Source: Oligoflexales bacterium
Lineage (GTDB): Bacteria > Bdellovibrionota_B > Oligoflexia > Oligoflexales > RGVZ01
Assembly: GCA_947494335.1 (NCBI GenBank)
Contig: CANLUT010000002.1
Location: forward strand, 1-64,000
Direction of reading: 5' to 3'
DNA: 64,000 bases
In this document: positions 50,297-59,240 of the stretch, one piece after another
Layout: each line of letters opens with the position of its first letter
How positions within the stretch are numbered: the stretch's first letter is position 1
Notes under the pieces: model-generated
Told to the model about the DNA's origin: nothing
Databases searched by the model: none
The model's input: the letters and a program-made list of their open reading frames with translations, nothing else
Program-made: the position numbers and the translations under genes

Positions 50297-51934
50297 TCAG
50301 GTAAGATTTAGAATCTTTCCCGAGGCATCTACGTCAATCTTCTCAGCCGAAGGCACCTCAGGCAGTCCTGGCATGCGCATGATGTCACCAGCCAAAGCCA
50401 CGATAAAGCCGGCACCGGCAGCGATCTCAATGTCACGGATAGTGATGGTAAATCCTCTCGGACGACCGAAAGCCTTGGGATTGTCTGATAGTGAGTTTTG
50501 GGTCTTTGCCATACAAACAGGTAGCGCACCAAAGCCGTCTTTTTCTGCCCGTCTAATCTTTGACTCGGCCTCAGGAGTCAACACGACACCTGATGCCCCG
50601 TAAATCTTAGTGGCAATCGCTTCGACTTTCTTCGCAAAAGAAATTTCGGGACCGTATATAGGCTCCAGCGGACGAGATTCGCCAATTCTGGCTGCAGTCA
50701 TGACTTTTTCTGCCAGATCACGCGCACCATCACCGCCACGAGCAAAGGCGTCTGCGACCGAACAGGCAACTCCTGCCTTGTCACAGAAACCTTGAATCAC
50801 ATCGAGTTCTGCTTTGGTGTCTTCTGTGCGTTGATTGATAGCCACCACCACAGGCTTTCCAAAGGCCTTGGCTGCATCGAGGTGTGCTGCCAGATTGTCT
50901 AAGCCTTTAGTCAATGCCTCGATGTTTTCTTTGCCGAGATCAGCCAGCGCGACTCCGCCGTGCATCTTAAGAGCTCTGACTGTCGCAACGATCACAAACG
51001 CTGCAGGGTTAAGGCCGGCCGATCTAGCTTTGATGTTCAAAAACTTTTCGGCGCCCAGATCAAAAGCAAATCCCGCTTCCGTGACAGCCCAGTCTCCGTG
51101 AGCTAGTGCCATCTTGGTTGCAATCACCGAGTTACAGCCGTGCGCAATATTGGCAAAAGGACCACCATGTATGAACGCTGGGGTACCTTCCTGAGACTGC
51201 ACGAGGTTTGGCATGATAGCTTCGTTTAAAATCGCCATCATGGCACCGGTTACACCGATTTCTTTGGCGAGCACTGGCTGATTGGTCTTGTCATAGCCAA
51301 TCAATATATTGTCAATTCGCCTTCGCAGGTCATCTCGAGACTGAGCAAGACAAAGAATAGCCATGATTTCACTTGCGGCCGTGATATCAAAACCTGTTTG
51401 CCGCGGCGTCCCGCCAACTGCGCGTCCCCCAAGTCCAGACACAATACTGCGCAGACTTCTGTCATTCATATCAATCACTCGCTTCCACAAAACGCGAAGC
51501 GGGTCGAGGCGTGTCTGACCATAGTGAATTTTATTGTCGATCGCGGCAGCGAGAAGATTGTGAGCGGCTGTGATCGCGTGAAAGTCACCGGTGAATTGTA
51601 GATTGATGGAATCGGAAGGCTCAAGCCTGCAACGGCCGCCTCCTGTTGCCCCACCCTTGCGGCCAAAGACTGGCCCCATTGACGGCTGCCTTAACGCGAG
51701 CACTGCGTTTTGACCAATTTTTCTTAGTCCCTGAGCAAGACCGATGGAAATCGTCGTTTTTCCCTCGCCCGCAGGTGTTGGAGTTATAGCTGAGACCAAG
51801 ATGAGCTTTCCTTGAGGCTTCTTGGCATTCGCAGCAGCATCAAGATGAATTTTTGCTTTATCGCGACCGAAGAGCTCGACGTGACTTTCAGATATACCGA
51901 GATCTTTGGCAATCTCACTAATAGGCTTCATCAT
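50297..51934 (-). CDS. fhs: Formate-tetrahydrofolate ligase
   Basis: 545 residues, near the family length of 556. The ATP-binding TPTPAGEGKTT (about 52-62) and GGPFANIAHGCNS are intact. It makes 10-formyl-THF from formate, ATP and THF. One segment departs from the usual [20 protein letters not shown]: here GGGRCRLEPSDSINLQFTGD, with changed residues in the loop before the conserved N-L-x-F-T-G-D. Whether this alters catalysis is open. Two ATGs stand together at the start. Single gene. Confidence 0.94.
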   Translation of the reverse strand: MMKPISEIAKDLGISESHVELFGRDKAKIHLDAAANAKKPQGKLILVSAITPTPAGEGKTTISIGLAQGLRKIGQNAVLALRQPSMGPVFGRKGGATGGGRCRLEPSDSINLQFTGDFHAITAAHNLLAAAIDNKIHYGQTRLDPLRVLWKRVIDMNDRSLRSIVSGLGGRAVGGTPRQTGFDITAASEIMAILCLAQSRDDLRRRIDNILIGYDKTNQPVLAKEIGVTGAMMAILNEAIMPNLVQSQEGTPAFIHGGPFANIAHGCNSVIATKMALAHGDWAVTEAGFAFDLGAEKFLNIKARSAGLNPAAFVIVATVRALKMHGGVALADLGKENIEALTKGLDNLAAHLDAAKAFGKPVVVAINQRTEDTKAELDVIQGFCDKAGVACSVADAFARGGDGARDLAEKVMTAARIGESRPLEPIYGPEISFAKKVEAIATKIYGASGVVLTPEAESKIRRAEKDGFGALPVCMAKTQNSLSDNPKAFGRPRGFTITIRDIEIAAGAGFIVALAGDIMRMPGLPEVPSAEKIDVDASGKILNLT

Positions 51935-52014
51935 GACTAAGGACTACCTCGCGGATGTTAGGTCAAAGAGAGTCCTGATAGTACATGATAAAGCCTATTA
52001 ATCAATACCAGCCC

Positions 52015-52785
52015 TTATCGCTTACAGGCCGAGTTTGGCGTAAATTGCCACTCTATGCGAAGTGTTGCTTGCACCTCCATTGCATCGGGGATGACTGGAG
52101 AATAATAGCTAGCCGCCATGCGATCTGGAGCTGACTTAACAGCGTAGTTAAACTCAGGTGGAATGATACTCACAATTTTAGGATCCAAGAATACACATTG
52201 ATCATTTAATCCCGCGAACTGAGATTTCGCATCCGCTAATGCAAGTATCTGAGCCTTGTTGCGCAGAGCCGTGGATGTTTCAGGGAAAAGCCCAAAACTA
52301 GGCCGACCCACTTCGGCATAGGTTTGCTCCGCATCGTCGGGATTAACGTTCGCCGCCTGGTTAAGCTCTGAGAACAATGCATCTTGTAAAAGAGGAAGGT
52401 CATCCATTTTCACCGAAGCGAGCGTTAGCGTGTTCTCTGATCGCCATTTCAATTCACACAAGACCCTCGATTCAAGACCCACCTGCAGCGTCTCAGTCTG
52501 CCGATAGTTTGCACCACCCGTGGCTGTCAGTTTGTCACGATCGTCTTTTTTGAAACCTTGAAGAATTTCAAGAAGACGTAGCGACGTCTTTGCATTGGCC
52601 GCCTGGGCATCTTGCGACGTTTCGTAGCAGATGGATGAAATTTTCACACTAAGGGACATATAATCAGGGGACGCTGATGCCATCCCTTTGCCAACTAAGA
52701 CAATAGAGCCTTTCATTTCTTCTGCCATTGACGTGGTGGCAACCAACATACTCAACGAAAGTAACACCTTGCTTCTAAACCCCAT
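52015..52785 (-). CDS. SIMPL-domain (DUF541) secreted protein
   Basis: 256 residues. The signal peptide ends SMAEE (about 20). The SIMPL domain fills the rest: IVLVGKGMASASPDYMSLSV at the start, LRNKAQILALADAKSQFAGL near the end. Family members are periplasmic or surface proteins of unknown activity. AAGGAGG six bases before this ATG decides the start; the frame is open 24 codons further up without support. Single gene. Confidence 0.85.
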   Translation of the reverse strand: MGFRSKVLLSLSMLVATTSMAEEMKGSIVLVGKGMASASPDYMSLSVKISSICYETSQDAQAANAKTSLRLLEILQGFKKDDRDKLTATGGANYRQTETLQVGLESRVLCELKWRSENTLTLASVKMDDLPLLQDALFSELNQAANVNPDDAEQTYAEVGRPSFGLFPETSTALRNKAQILALADAKSQFAGLNDQCVFLDPKIVSIIPPEFNYAVKSAPDRMAASYYSPVIPDAMEVQATLRIEWQFTPNSACKR

Positions 52786-53121
52786 GAACTGCCTCCTTTT
52801 GATATTTTTTAACGCGGTCCTACTCGTGACCACCGGTAAAAGCACAGACCGTGCCAAATGAAGAGAAGGCTTCTTATTCTTCTATTTACACCTGATCTCT
52901 CACTGCTCCTTCTCACGCTTCGAGGCTTCAGTCATGTTACGTGAGGCATTTGCGCCATACACCCGAGCCAGAATGAACTGCCGTAGACCACACCCATCAA
53001 CTCTTCTGCGGTCTTTTGCCCTGCGGGCACGATGGTTGCAGACAAACTTGAACATCTTTTGCGGATGAAGATCTCATGCGACAAAGATGCAGTTATTCAA
53101 AAATAGACAAAGGAGAATTTA
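52786..53121. other. Divergent intergenic region, no feature seen
   Basis: About 335 bases between two divergent genes for secreted proteins. No coding frame with ribosome site, no clear hairpin, no good promoter pair found by eye. Confidence 0.4.
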
Positions 53122-53691
53122 ATGAAGACATCAATTTTAAGATCCGCTCAACTATGTGTCGTCGGAGCAGCGCTCATGGCAAGTGCCGGCATGGCGTCTA
53201 CGGCTGACACAAACACTGATGACTCGACCAACACGCAAACGCTCGTTGACACGTTGGATCAGGCATTAGACCTGAGCCCGTCTGCCAGTCACCACGAAGG
53301 ATCAGAACTCGGCCGGATCGAAGCTGACATGAAAAGGCTTTACAAAATCTGCTCAAAGATCGAAGCCACCGAGGAGCAAAAAACCGTTATTCGCGACGAT
53401 GTTTTTGCTTTTAAGGAAAAAACCCTTCCACTTGAAACTCAGCTTAAACTGGCGCGACTAAAGTATGTTCACACCGCCCTCTCCGCCAACGGTCTTGAAG
53501 CCGATGCTTCTGCTCGCGTGACCGACGCTGTCACGGCAGTCAGCGCTATCGCTCAGGCAAAGGGTGATCTCGTGACCAAAATGCTCTTTCAAACCCTAAA
53601 GCCCGAGCAACGCAAGCCCGCTCTTGTCTGTTTGGCCGCCATGAAACTTGTGCACGGCAACTCCGAGGAAAGCCCCCACTCTCTCGACTAA
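53122..53691 (+). CDS. Secreted helical protein of unknown function
   Basis: 189 residues. The signal peptide ends MASTAD-like (about 25). The mature part is helical (LGRIEADMKRLYKICSKIEA ... FKEKTLPLETQLKLARLKYV), with an arrangement that recalls Spy/CpxP-like periplasmic helical proteins, though no LTxxQ motif is present. Two Cys (about 74 and 174). AAGGAG eight bases before the ATG. Function unknown. Confidence 0.6.
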   Translation: MKTSILRSAQLCVVGAALMASAGMASTADTNTDDSTNTQTLVDTLDQALDLSPSASHHEGSELGRIEADMKRLYKICSKIEATEEQKTVIRDDVFAFKEKTLPLETQLKLARLKYVHTALSANGLEADASARVTDAVTAVSAIAQAKGDLVTKMLFQTLKPEQRKPALVCLAAMKLVHGNSEESPHSLD

Positions 53692-53731
53692 TTCCCAGGT
53701 ATCCGCCGCCGAGCATCCTTGGGGGAATACT

Positions 53732-53770
53732 CGCAACGCGGTTGGCTAGAACCTAGCTGACCGCGTTGCG
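53732..53770. terminator. Long 18-bp hairpin after the secreted helical protein
   Basis: CGCAACGCGGTTGGCTAG, loop AAC, CTAGCTGACCGCGTTGCG: 18 pairs with two G-T. On the plus strand ACCTTCTTTAATTT follows, a poor but T-rich tract. Likely a terminator. Confidence 0.65.
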
Positions 53771-53784
53771 ACCTTCTTTAATTT

Positions 53785-53800
53785 CCCAGTAATTACTGGG
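53785..53800. promoter_or_regulatory. Perfect 16-base palindrome before the COG2509 gene
   Basis: CCCAGTAATTACTGGG is fully self-complementary and ends 84 bases before the next gene, just upstream of a possible promoter. Candidate operator of an unknown dimeric regulator. Confidence 0.5.
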
Positions 53801-53825
53801 TGTTGATAAAATAACCATAAAATCA

Positions 53826-53854
53826 TTGAAATAAGCGGCACTCTATTATATATC
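53826..53854 (+). promoter_or_regulatory. Possible promoter of the COG2509 gene
   Basis: TTGAAA (53826-53831), 17-base spacer, TATATC (53849-53854), giving a leader of about 24 bases before the ATG. Confidence 0.4.
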
Positions 53855-53883
53855 GCCCCTCATCTATATTGAGGAGTGATCCT

Positions 53884-55506
53884 ATGACCCTGCGACTTCA
53901 TGATGTTGAAGTGCCCGTCAGCGAGATCCCAGCCAACCTGCTTCTAAATAAGCAGATTGCATCATTGCTGGAGATACCCGAGGACGCCATCCGCCGCATT
54001 CACATAAATAAAAAATCACTCGATGCCCGCCGCAAGGCGCGCATTGTTTATCACTACCAAGTCGATGTTGACGTCGTCGATGAAGACACCGTGTTTCGCT
54101 CGAAGTCATCGGTGGCGTCCATCGCCGAGCCCACGGCGCCGTCAGATCCTCTGGAAGGAATCGATTTTCCGCAAATTAACTTTCGTCACAAGCCCGTGAT
54201 TATCGGATCCGGTCCGAGTGGTATTTTCACAGCGCTAACGTTGGCGCGTGCTGGGCAGCCGTCTGTTGTGATCGAGCGCGGCGAGCCCGTTGAGAAACGA
54301 ATCAAGACCACAAATAAGCTCCGCTCTCGCGGCATATTCACACCAGAAAGTAACTACTGCTTTGGCGAAGGCGGAGCGGGAACCTTCTCTGACGGCAAAC
54401 TCACATGCGGCCGAAATCATCCGCTCATCAAGCACGTGTTTGAGCAGTTTGTGGAGCACGGTGCTCCTGGAGATATTTTATACGACGCCAAACCTCACAT
54501 TGGAACCGACTTCTTGGTTCGCATCGCAAAGAATATGCGAGTGCACCTGGAGAAAATGGGGTGTGATTTCAAATTTGGACGACGATTTGTTGACTTCAAA
54601 GACGGCGGAGATTTTGCACGCTACGTGGTCGTCCTCGATGACGGACAGGAAATCGCGACGGATCACGTCATCATTGCGATTGGTCACTCGGCACGAGACA
54701 CTTATGAAATGCTACTCAATAAAGGCCTTGCCATTGTACCCAAGCCTTTTGCCATGGGTGCAAGATTTGAGCACCCTCAAGACGTCGTAAATAAAATTCA
54801 ATTCGGTAATTGCAAAATCCCGACAGCTGCCGAGTATAAGCTTGCCGCGCAAGCTGGACAGCGCGGTATCTGGACGTTCTGCATGTGCCCAGGTGGTCAC
54901 TTAATGCCAACAAATGCGCAGGCAGAGCACCTGGCTATTAACGGTATGAGTTACCATTCGCGTGGTAGCGGATTTGCTAACGCTGCCGTTGTGGTCAATG
55001 TCTTACGTGAAGACTTTTATCGTGGCCATCCGCTTGATGGCGTTCGGTTTCAAGAACAGCTTGAACGTGCCTCATTCAAAGCAGGCGGAGGAAACTATCA
55101 CTCACCTGCACAGAAGCTTAAGGACTTCCTTGCCGGTCGAGAAACCAAAGGCGAGATCAAAAGCACGTATAAGCCTGGCGTCACAAATGCACGTCTTGAT
55201 CGACTTCTTCCTGACTTTATTGTCGAAGCTCTCCGCGCGGGTGTGAAGGAATACGACAAGAAGATGCGCGGCTTCATCTGCGAGGAAAGTGCCGTTGTGG
55301 GAATCGAAAGTAAAACATCCTCCCCTATCTCGATGATGCGTGGCAAAGACCTTCAGTCCATCAGTCATCCTGGTATTTTCCCATCCGGTGAGGGTGCTGG
55401 ATTTGCAGGCGGAATCGTTTCCGCCGCGCTTGATGGCGTAAAAACAGGCAGAGCAGTCGTTGAAAGCGTCCTTGCTGCCAGAACAACAGGATATTTGGTA
55501 CACTAA
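53884..55506 (+). CDS. COG2509-type FAD-dependent dehydrogenase-like protein
   Basis: 540 residues. An N-terminal domain (1-100) precedes the FAD site IIGSGPSGIFTALTLARAG (about 105-123), then ESNYCFGEGGAGTFSDGKL and, near the end, FPSGEGAGFAGGIVSAALDG. This is the uncharacterised NAD(FAD)-utilising dehydrogenase family. Cytoplasmic flavoprotein; substrate unknown. GAGGAG seven bases before this ATG decides the start; the frame opens five codons earlier. Followed after 30 bases by a methyltransferase gene. Confidence 0.9.
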   Translation: MTLRLHDVEVPVSEIPANLLLNKQIASLLEIPEDAIRRIHINKKSLDARRKARIVYHYQVDVDVVDEDTVFRSKSSVASIAEPTAPSDPLEGIDFPQINFRHKPVIIGSGPSGIFTALTLARAGQPSVVIERGEPVEKRIKTTNKLRSRGIFTPESNYCFGEGGAGTFSDGKLTCGRNHPLIKHVFEQFVEHGAPGDILYDAKPHIGTDFLVRIAKNMRVHLEKMGCDFKFGRRFVDFKDGGDFARYVVVLDDGQEIATDHVIIAIGHSARDTYEMLLNKGLAIVPKPFAMGARFEHPQDVVNKIQFGNCKIPTAAEYKLAAQAGQRGIWTFCMCPGGHLMPTNAQAEHLAINGMSYHSRGSGFANAAVVVNVLREDFYRGHPLDGVRFQEQLERASFKAGGGNYHSPAQKLKDFLAGRETKGEIKSTYKPGVTNARLDRLLPDFIVEALRAGVKEYDKKMRGFICEESAVVGIESKTSSPISMMRGKDLQSISHPGIFPSGEGAGFAGGIVSAALDGVKTGRAVVESVLAARTTGYLVH

Positions 55507-55536
55507 CGTCTTCCTTTTCGATCAGAAAGACGACCA

Positions 55537-56367
55537 ATGACTGCTATTAAGGCGAGCTCAAAAGCCAGACTCAAGTCCATCTTTGATAAATACTTTTATT
55601 ACGTGCACTCAGTCCAAAGCGCTGATCACGACGCATCACTACTTTGGAAGATGATGCGAAATCTGTGGAAGGGACCTCTTCCCAAACAGCCGTGTATGCA
55701 AGAAGATTTTTGCGGAACAGCAGCTCTTTGCTACGAATGGGTGAAGCTTGGACAGAATCACCGCGCCGTTGGTATCGATCTTGATTCCGACGCACTGGCT
55801 TGGGGCGTAGAACATATTGCCAAAGAATCTAATTACAAAAGTCTTGATCGAATTGAACTGATTCACGGCGACGTCTTAAGTGATCACAAGAAAAAGCCGC
55901 ACATGATTTGCGCGCTAAACTTTTCATATTTTTTTATGAAAGATCGGACAACGCTGAAAAAATACTTTCAGTCCTGTAAAAAGACACTTAGCCGAAATGG
56001 ACTTTTAGTATTAGATGCCTTTGGTGGCCCAGATTATCAACTTCCACACAGTGACCGCAGACGAAATAGCGAAATGAAGTTCACCTACTGGTGGGATGTA
56101 GAACAATTTGACGCGATCAGCCATGAAATCAAATGTCACATTCATTTTAAACGCGACGGCGAAGCTCTAAGAAAAAACGTTTTCTCCTATGATTGGAGAC
56201 TCTGGACTATTCCAGAAATTACAGATCTCCTGAAGGAAGCAGGCTTCAAATCAATCGAGTACTGGGCTGAGGGCCTGGATAAACATGGTGACGGAAATGG
56301 CGTATTTAAGCCAATCCGTAGCGAGCGCGAATGCCAAACTTGGGTCATCTATATTGTAGCGTCTTGA
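55537..56367 (+). CDS. Class I SAM-dependent methyltransferase
   Basis: 276 residues. Rossmann-type methyltransferase: the SAM-binding block QEDFCGTAALCYEWVKLGQN and VGIDLDSDAL (motif I and acidic end of strand 2), then LIHGDVL and a C-terminal beta hairpin. Substrate unknown; small molecule or protein both possible. Probably in one unit with the flavoprotein gene. No strong ribosome site (AAAGACG). Confidence 0.85.
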   Translation: MTAIKASSKARLKSIFDKYFYYVHSVQSADHDASLLWKMMRNLWKGPLPKQPCMQEDFCGTAALCYEWVKLGQNHRAVGIDLDSDALAWGVEHIAKESNYKSLDRIELIHGDVLSDHKKKPHMICALNFSYFFMKDRTTLKKYFQSCKKTLSRNGLLVLDAFGGPDYQLPHSDRRRNSEMKFTYWWDVEQFDAISHEIKCHIHFKRDGEALRKNVFSYDWRLWTIPEITDLLKEAGFKSIEYWAEGLDKHGDGNGVFKPIRSERECQTWVIYIVAS

Positions 56368-56532
56368 TGAGCCGAGGATGAATTGCCTAGCTAAGCCGAG
56401 ATTTGCCTAGTTGCATTGAAAATTTTCGACCTAACTCACTGAATTTAATCAGCCGTAACTCTGGCATGAATCATGCTTTGAGAATAGGGAAGGCCTTTTC
56501 GCAGGTCATCGGAACATTGGAGAGAAACTTTA

Positions 56533-59190
56533 GTGAAACCCATGCTAGGACAGTTACAGAACGGTGCAGGACTCGATGAGTTGATGAACTCGTCGAAACC
56601 GGCAGTCGGTAATTTTGACCGGGCTGGGGTAAAAAATAAGTCGACCGCCCCTCAGCGCGACGACGACTCCTCCTTCTCTCACATGCTGTTAGCCACACTT
56701 AATAAATCGCAGGCCCATAAGCCTGCTCCTAAGCAAGAGCCTTTGAGTCAGAGATCTCAAACATCTGACCTAAGTAGCTCAGCTCAAAATGCAAGACGTG
56801 CCTTTGCCGAAAAAGTGGCAAATAACTCACAAAAACCGGATATATCTCCACGCTCACAGCAAACAAACTTCGATCGCTCTGCATCGAAACCAGTCACCAT
56901 TCAAAGCACGCCCACACAGCAGGGTAAAGAAGGTCCTTCGTTAGCTACTGAGCGCCTGGAAGGTCGGGCTGCAGACATTCAAGCAACTGCGGACGAGACC
57001 GGCAAATCAAATTCAAATCAGGTCGCCGCACCAAGTACAAAAGCACCTATGGACGGCACTGCAGCCGTCAAGCAGACGCCTGTCACATTAAGTGGCGATA
57101 AGACGGCTTCAGAGGTCAGCACTGCGCCAGCATCTGTAATGAATGGGATCCAGTTGACCCCTGAGCAAATGGCGGCACTCGCGCTTGCGACAAATCCTGC
57201 AGCACAGGGCCAAACTCTTGCGAGCGACCAGATTGCACCCATGGCTGCGGCCGGCGTAACGACTGACGCGAAAGCCATTCTTTCGCCACTTAAAAATCTC
57301 ATGGCTGGCAAGCCAGCTACTGAAGGTCTACTCAACCGCAATCCTGTCCTTGCTTTCGTGACAGGTCACCTTGAAAAACTTGAAGCCGATACTTTGCCAT
57401 CCCTTATCTCAGATAGCGCTTTGATTAAGCAGGTACTCGCCTCCACTGACATTGCTCAATTCATGCAAACCCCGATGAGTATCAGTGATCTGGCAAACCT
57501 CCTTGAACTCGATCAAAGCCTTATCAATAAAGCCTCCCAGGCTGGTTTGGATCCAAGTAAACTGGTGACTCCAAGAGAGTTTTTACAGGCCCTGGGTCTA
57601 GACTCTGGACGCATCGCAAGCGAGCTCACCATGCTCAAGCAAAAGCTTCCGGTAGAGGGCGTGACTCCTTACGTGCAGCGTGCCAAAGCGATGGCCGCCA
57701 ATGCATCCAAAGCAGTCAGCGACTCATCTGTCGCAACTAACGTTAGTAAGCTTGGCAAAGAAGCAAGCTCTGAGATTGCATCAGGCAAGAAATCAGCATC
57801 AGATACAAAAGAAAAACTGGCATCTGAACTGAGTAATGCAAACGTTTCTGCGCCAATGATTCAGACCGCAGATCAAGCAGGTCAAGCACAGATTAAAAAT
57901 AATATTGCGATGAACATGACTAGCACTGTTCAGTCAGCACAAAATAATGTCTCTGGACTTCCTGGCAAATCATTCACCGATATGCAGCAAATGACGGTCA
58001 GCGCTCCAAAGATCGCCAACACGAAGCCATCTATGAATCGCGATATGATGGATCCTGCTGAACTGCTTGCAGCACAAGCTATCTCAAGCGGTATGGGCAT
58101 TATCGCACCAACCATAAATACTGACGAATCTGTAGGCTCAAAAGACAGCAATTTTGTAATGCCAACAGAAATCAAGACTGAGTCTGATGTGTCACCTCAG
58201 TTTGATCTGTCATCAGTTAAAGATCTTGGCCAATATGAAATCACGAAAGATCCATATTCCGAACTTGGCCGTCAGATGGATATGGACACCACTACAAAAA
58301 TTGATTTCGGCGGCGACGGAATCTCGCAGCGATCACTTGAAGAGCATCTCCTATCCAGCGGCTTTAGCCAGTCTGTTCTGCAAAATTCAAGCGCTCCTAA
58401 AGAAATGACCCTTGAAGACCTACGCTCTGCTGAAAATGCTGCGGAGATGGTTGGCTTTGATTCAGTAAAAGACTTTGCTACCAGCTTGCCTCAAGATGGT
58501 CAAGCGGTGGTCCAACCATCAACTGAATCGTTCGGCGCCAATCTTGACTTCAGTCAAGGTGAGTCGTTCCAAGATGGATCTGCTAACTTCCGTGATCAAG
58601 CCAGTGATGTTCCAGCAAATCTATCGAAGTCTATGAGCGAAGTTTCCAGATCAGAATCAGCATTCACGGATAAAATCTCCGAGGCACCGAAAGCACCATC
58701 TAGAGAATCTTTAGCATCCAAGATCCTTGGCCAGGCACAGATGATGTTCAAAAATGGCGGCGGTTCGATGCGTCTTGACATGGAAGCCCCCGGAATCGGT
58801 AAGGTAGATGTCGCAATTAATCTAATTAACAATCAGCTCGACGTGCGCATTGTTACAGCATCCGAACAAGCTCGTGATATGATTTCTAAGGAGGTTGTAG
58901 GGCTTCGTGATGGCTTGACCCAGCAGGGTATTAGCCTAAGAGGCCTTGAGGTTGGCAAAGCTGGCGAATCCTCTCCGCGTAATTTCGCAGGACAGGGTCA
59001 ACAGTTTGGCCAAGGCGCCGAACAGCAGAGAGCGTCCTACAATGACATGCGCGACTATGCCCAGTCTTTCAGGAACCCCTTTGCAGGACGCACTGAGCGC
59101 GCCACGAGCCAAGTAGCACCGACGCTTTCACGATGGTCGAATGCTACAATTCCTGGAAATGGGAACGGCCGACTCGAAGTTCGCGTTTAA
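56533..59190 (+). CDS. fliK: FliK-like flagellar hook-length control protein
   Basis: 885 residues from GTG, about twice the length of typical FliK. Residues 1-700 are a Ser/Ala/Gln/Lys-rich, poorly conserved ruler region. The C-terminal Flg_hook domain (about 720-830) is clear: GGGSMRLDMEAPGIGKVDVA, then LDVRIVTASEQARDMI and LRDGLTQQGISLRGLEV. It measures the hook and switches the export gate. The tail after 830 is Gln/Arg-rich. The next gene is flgD, the hook cap, which confirms the role. GGAG ten bases before GTG. Confidence 0.9.
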   Translation: MKPMLGQLQNGAGLDELMNSSKPAVGNFDRAGVKNKSTAPQRDDDSSFSHMLLATLNKSQAHKPAPKQEPLSQRSQTSDLSSSAQNARRAFAEKVANNSQKPDISPRSQQTNFDRSASKPVTIQSTPTQQGKEGPSLATERLEGRAADIQATADETGKSNSNQVAAPSTKAPMDGTAAVKQTPVTLSGDKTASEVSTAPASVMNGIQLTPEQMAALALATNPAAQGQTLASDQIAPMAAAGVTTDAKAILSPLKNLMAGKPATEGLLNRNPVLAFVTGHLEKLEADTLPSLISDSALIKQVLASTDIAQFMQTPMSISDLANLLELDQSLINKASQAGLDPSKLVTPREFLQALGLDSGRIASELTMLKQKLPVEGVTPYVQRAKAMAANASKAVSDSSVATNVSKLGKEASSEIASGKKSASDTKEKLASELSNANVSAPMIQTADQAGQAQIKNNIAMNMTSTVQSAQNNVSGLPGKSFTDMQQMTVSAPKIANTKPSMNRDMMDPAELLAAQAISSGMGIIAPTINTDESVGSKDSNFVMPTEIKTESDVSPQFDLSSVKDLGQYEITKDPYSELGRQMDMDTTTKIDFGGDGISQRSLEEHLLSSGFSQSVLQNSSAPKEMTLEDLRSAENAAEMVGFDSVKDFATSLPQDGQAVVQPSTESFGANLDFSQGESFQDGSANFRDQASDVPANLSKSMSEVSRSESAFTDKISEAPKAPSRESLASKILGQAQMMFKNGGGSMRLDMEAPGIGKVDVAINLINNQLDVRIVTASEQARDMISKEVVGLRDGLTQQGISLRGLEVGKAGESSPRNFAGQGQQFGQGAEQQRASYNDMRDYAQSFRNPFAGRTERATSQVAPTLSRWSNATIPGNGNGRLEVRV

Positions 59191-59240
59191 TTCACACCTC
59201 CGCCATGTAATGCCGATTCCTCGGCAATAGGAGGCCCCTT

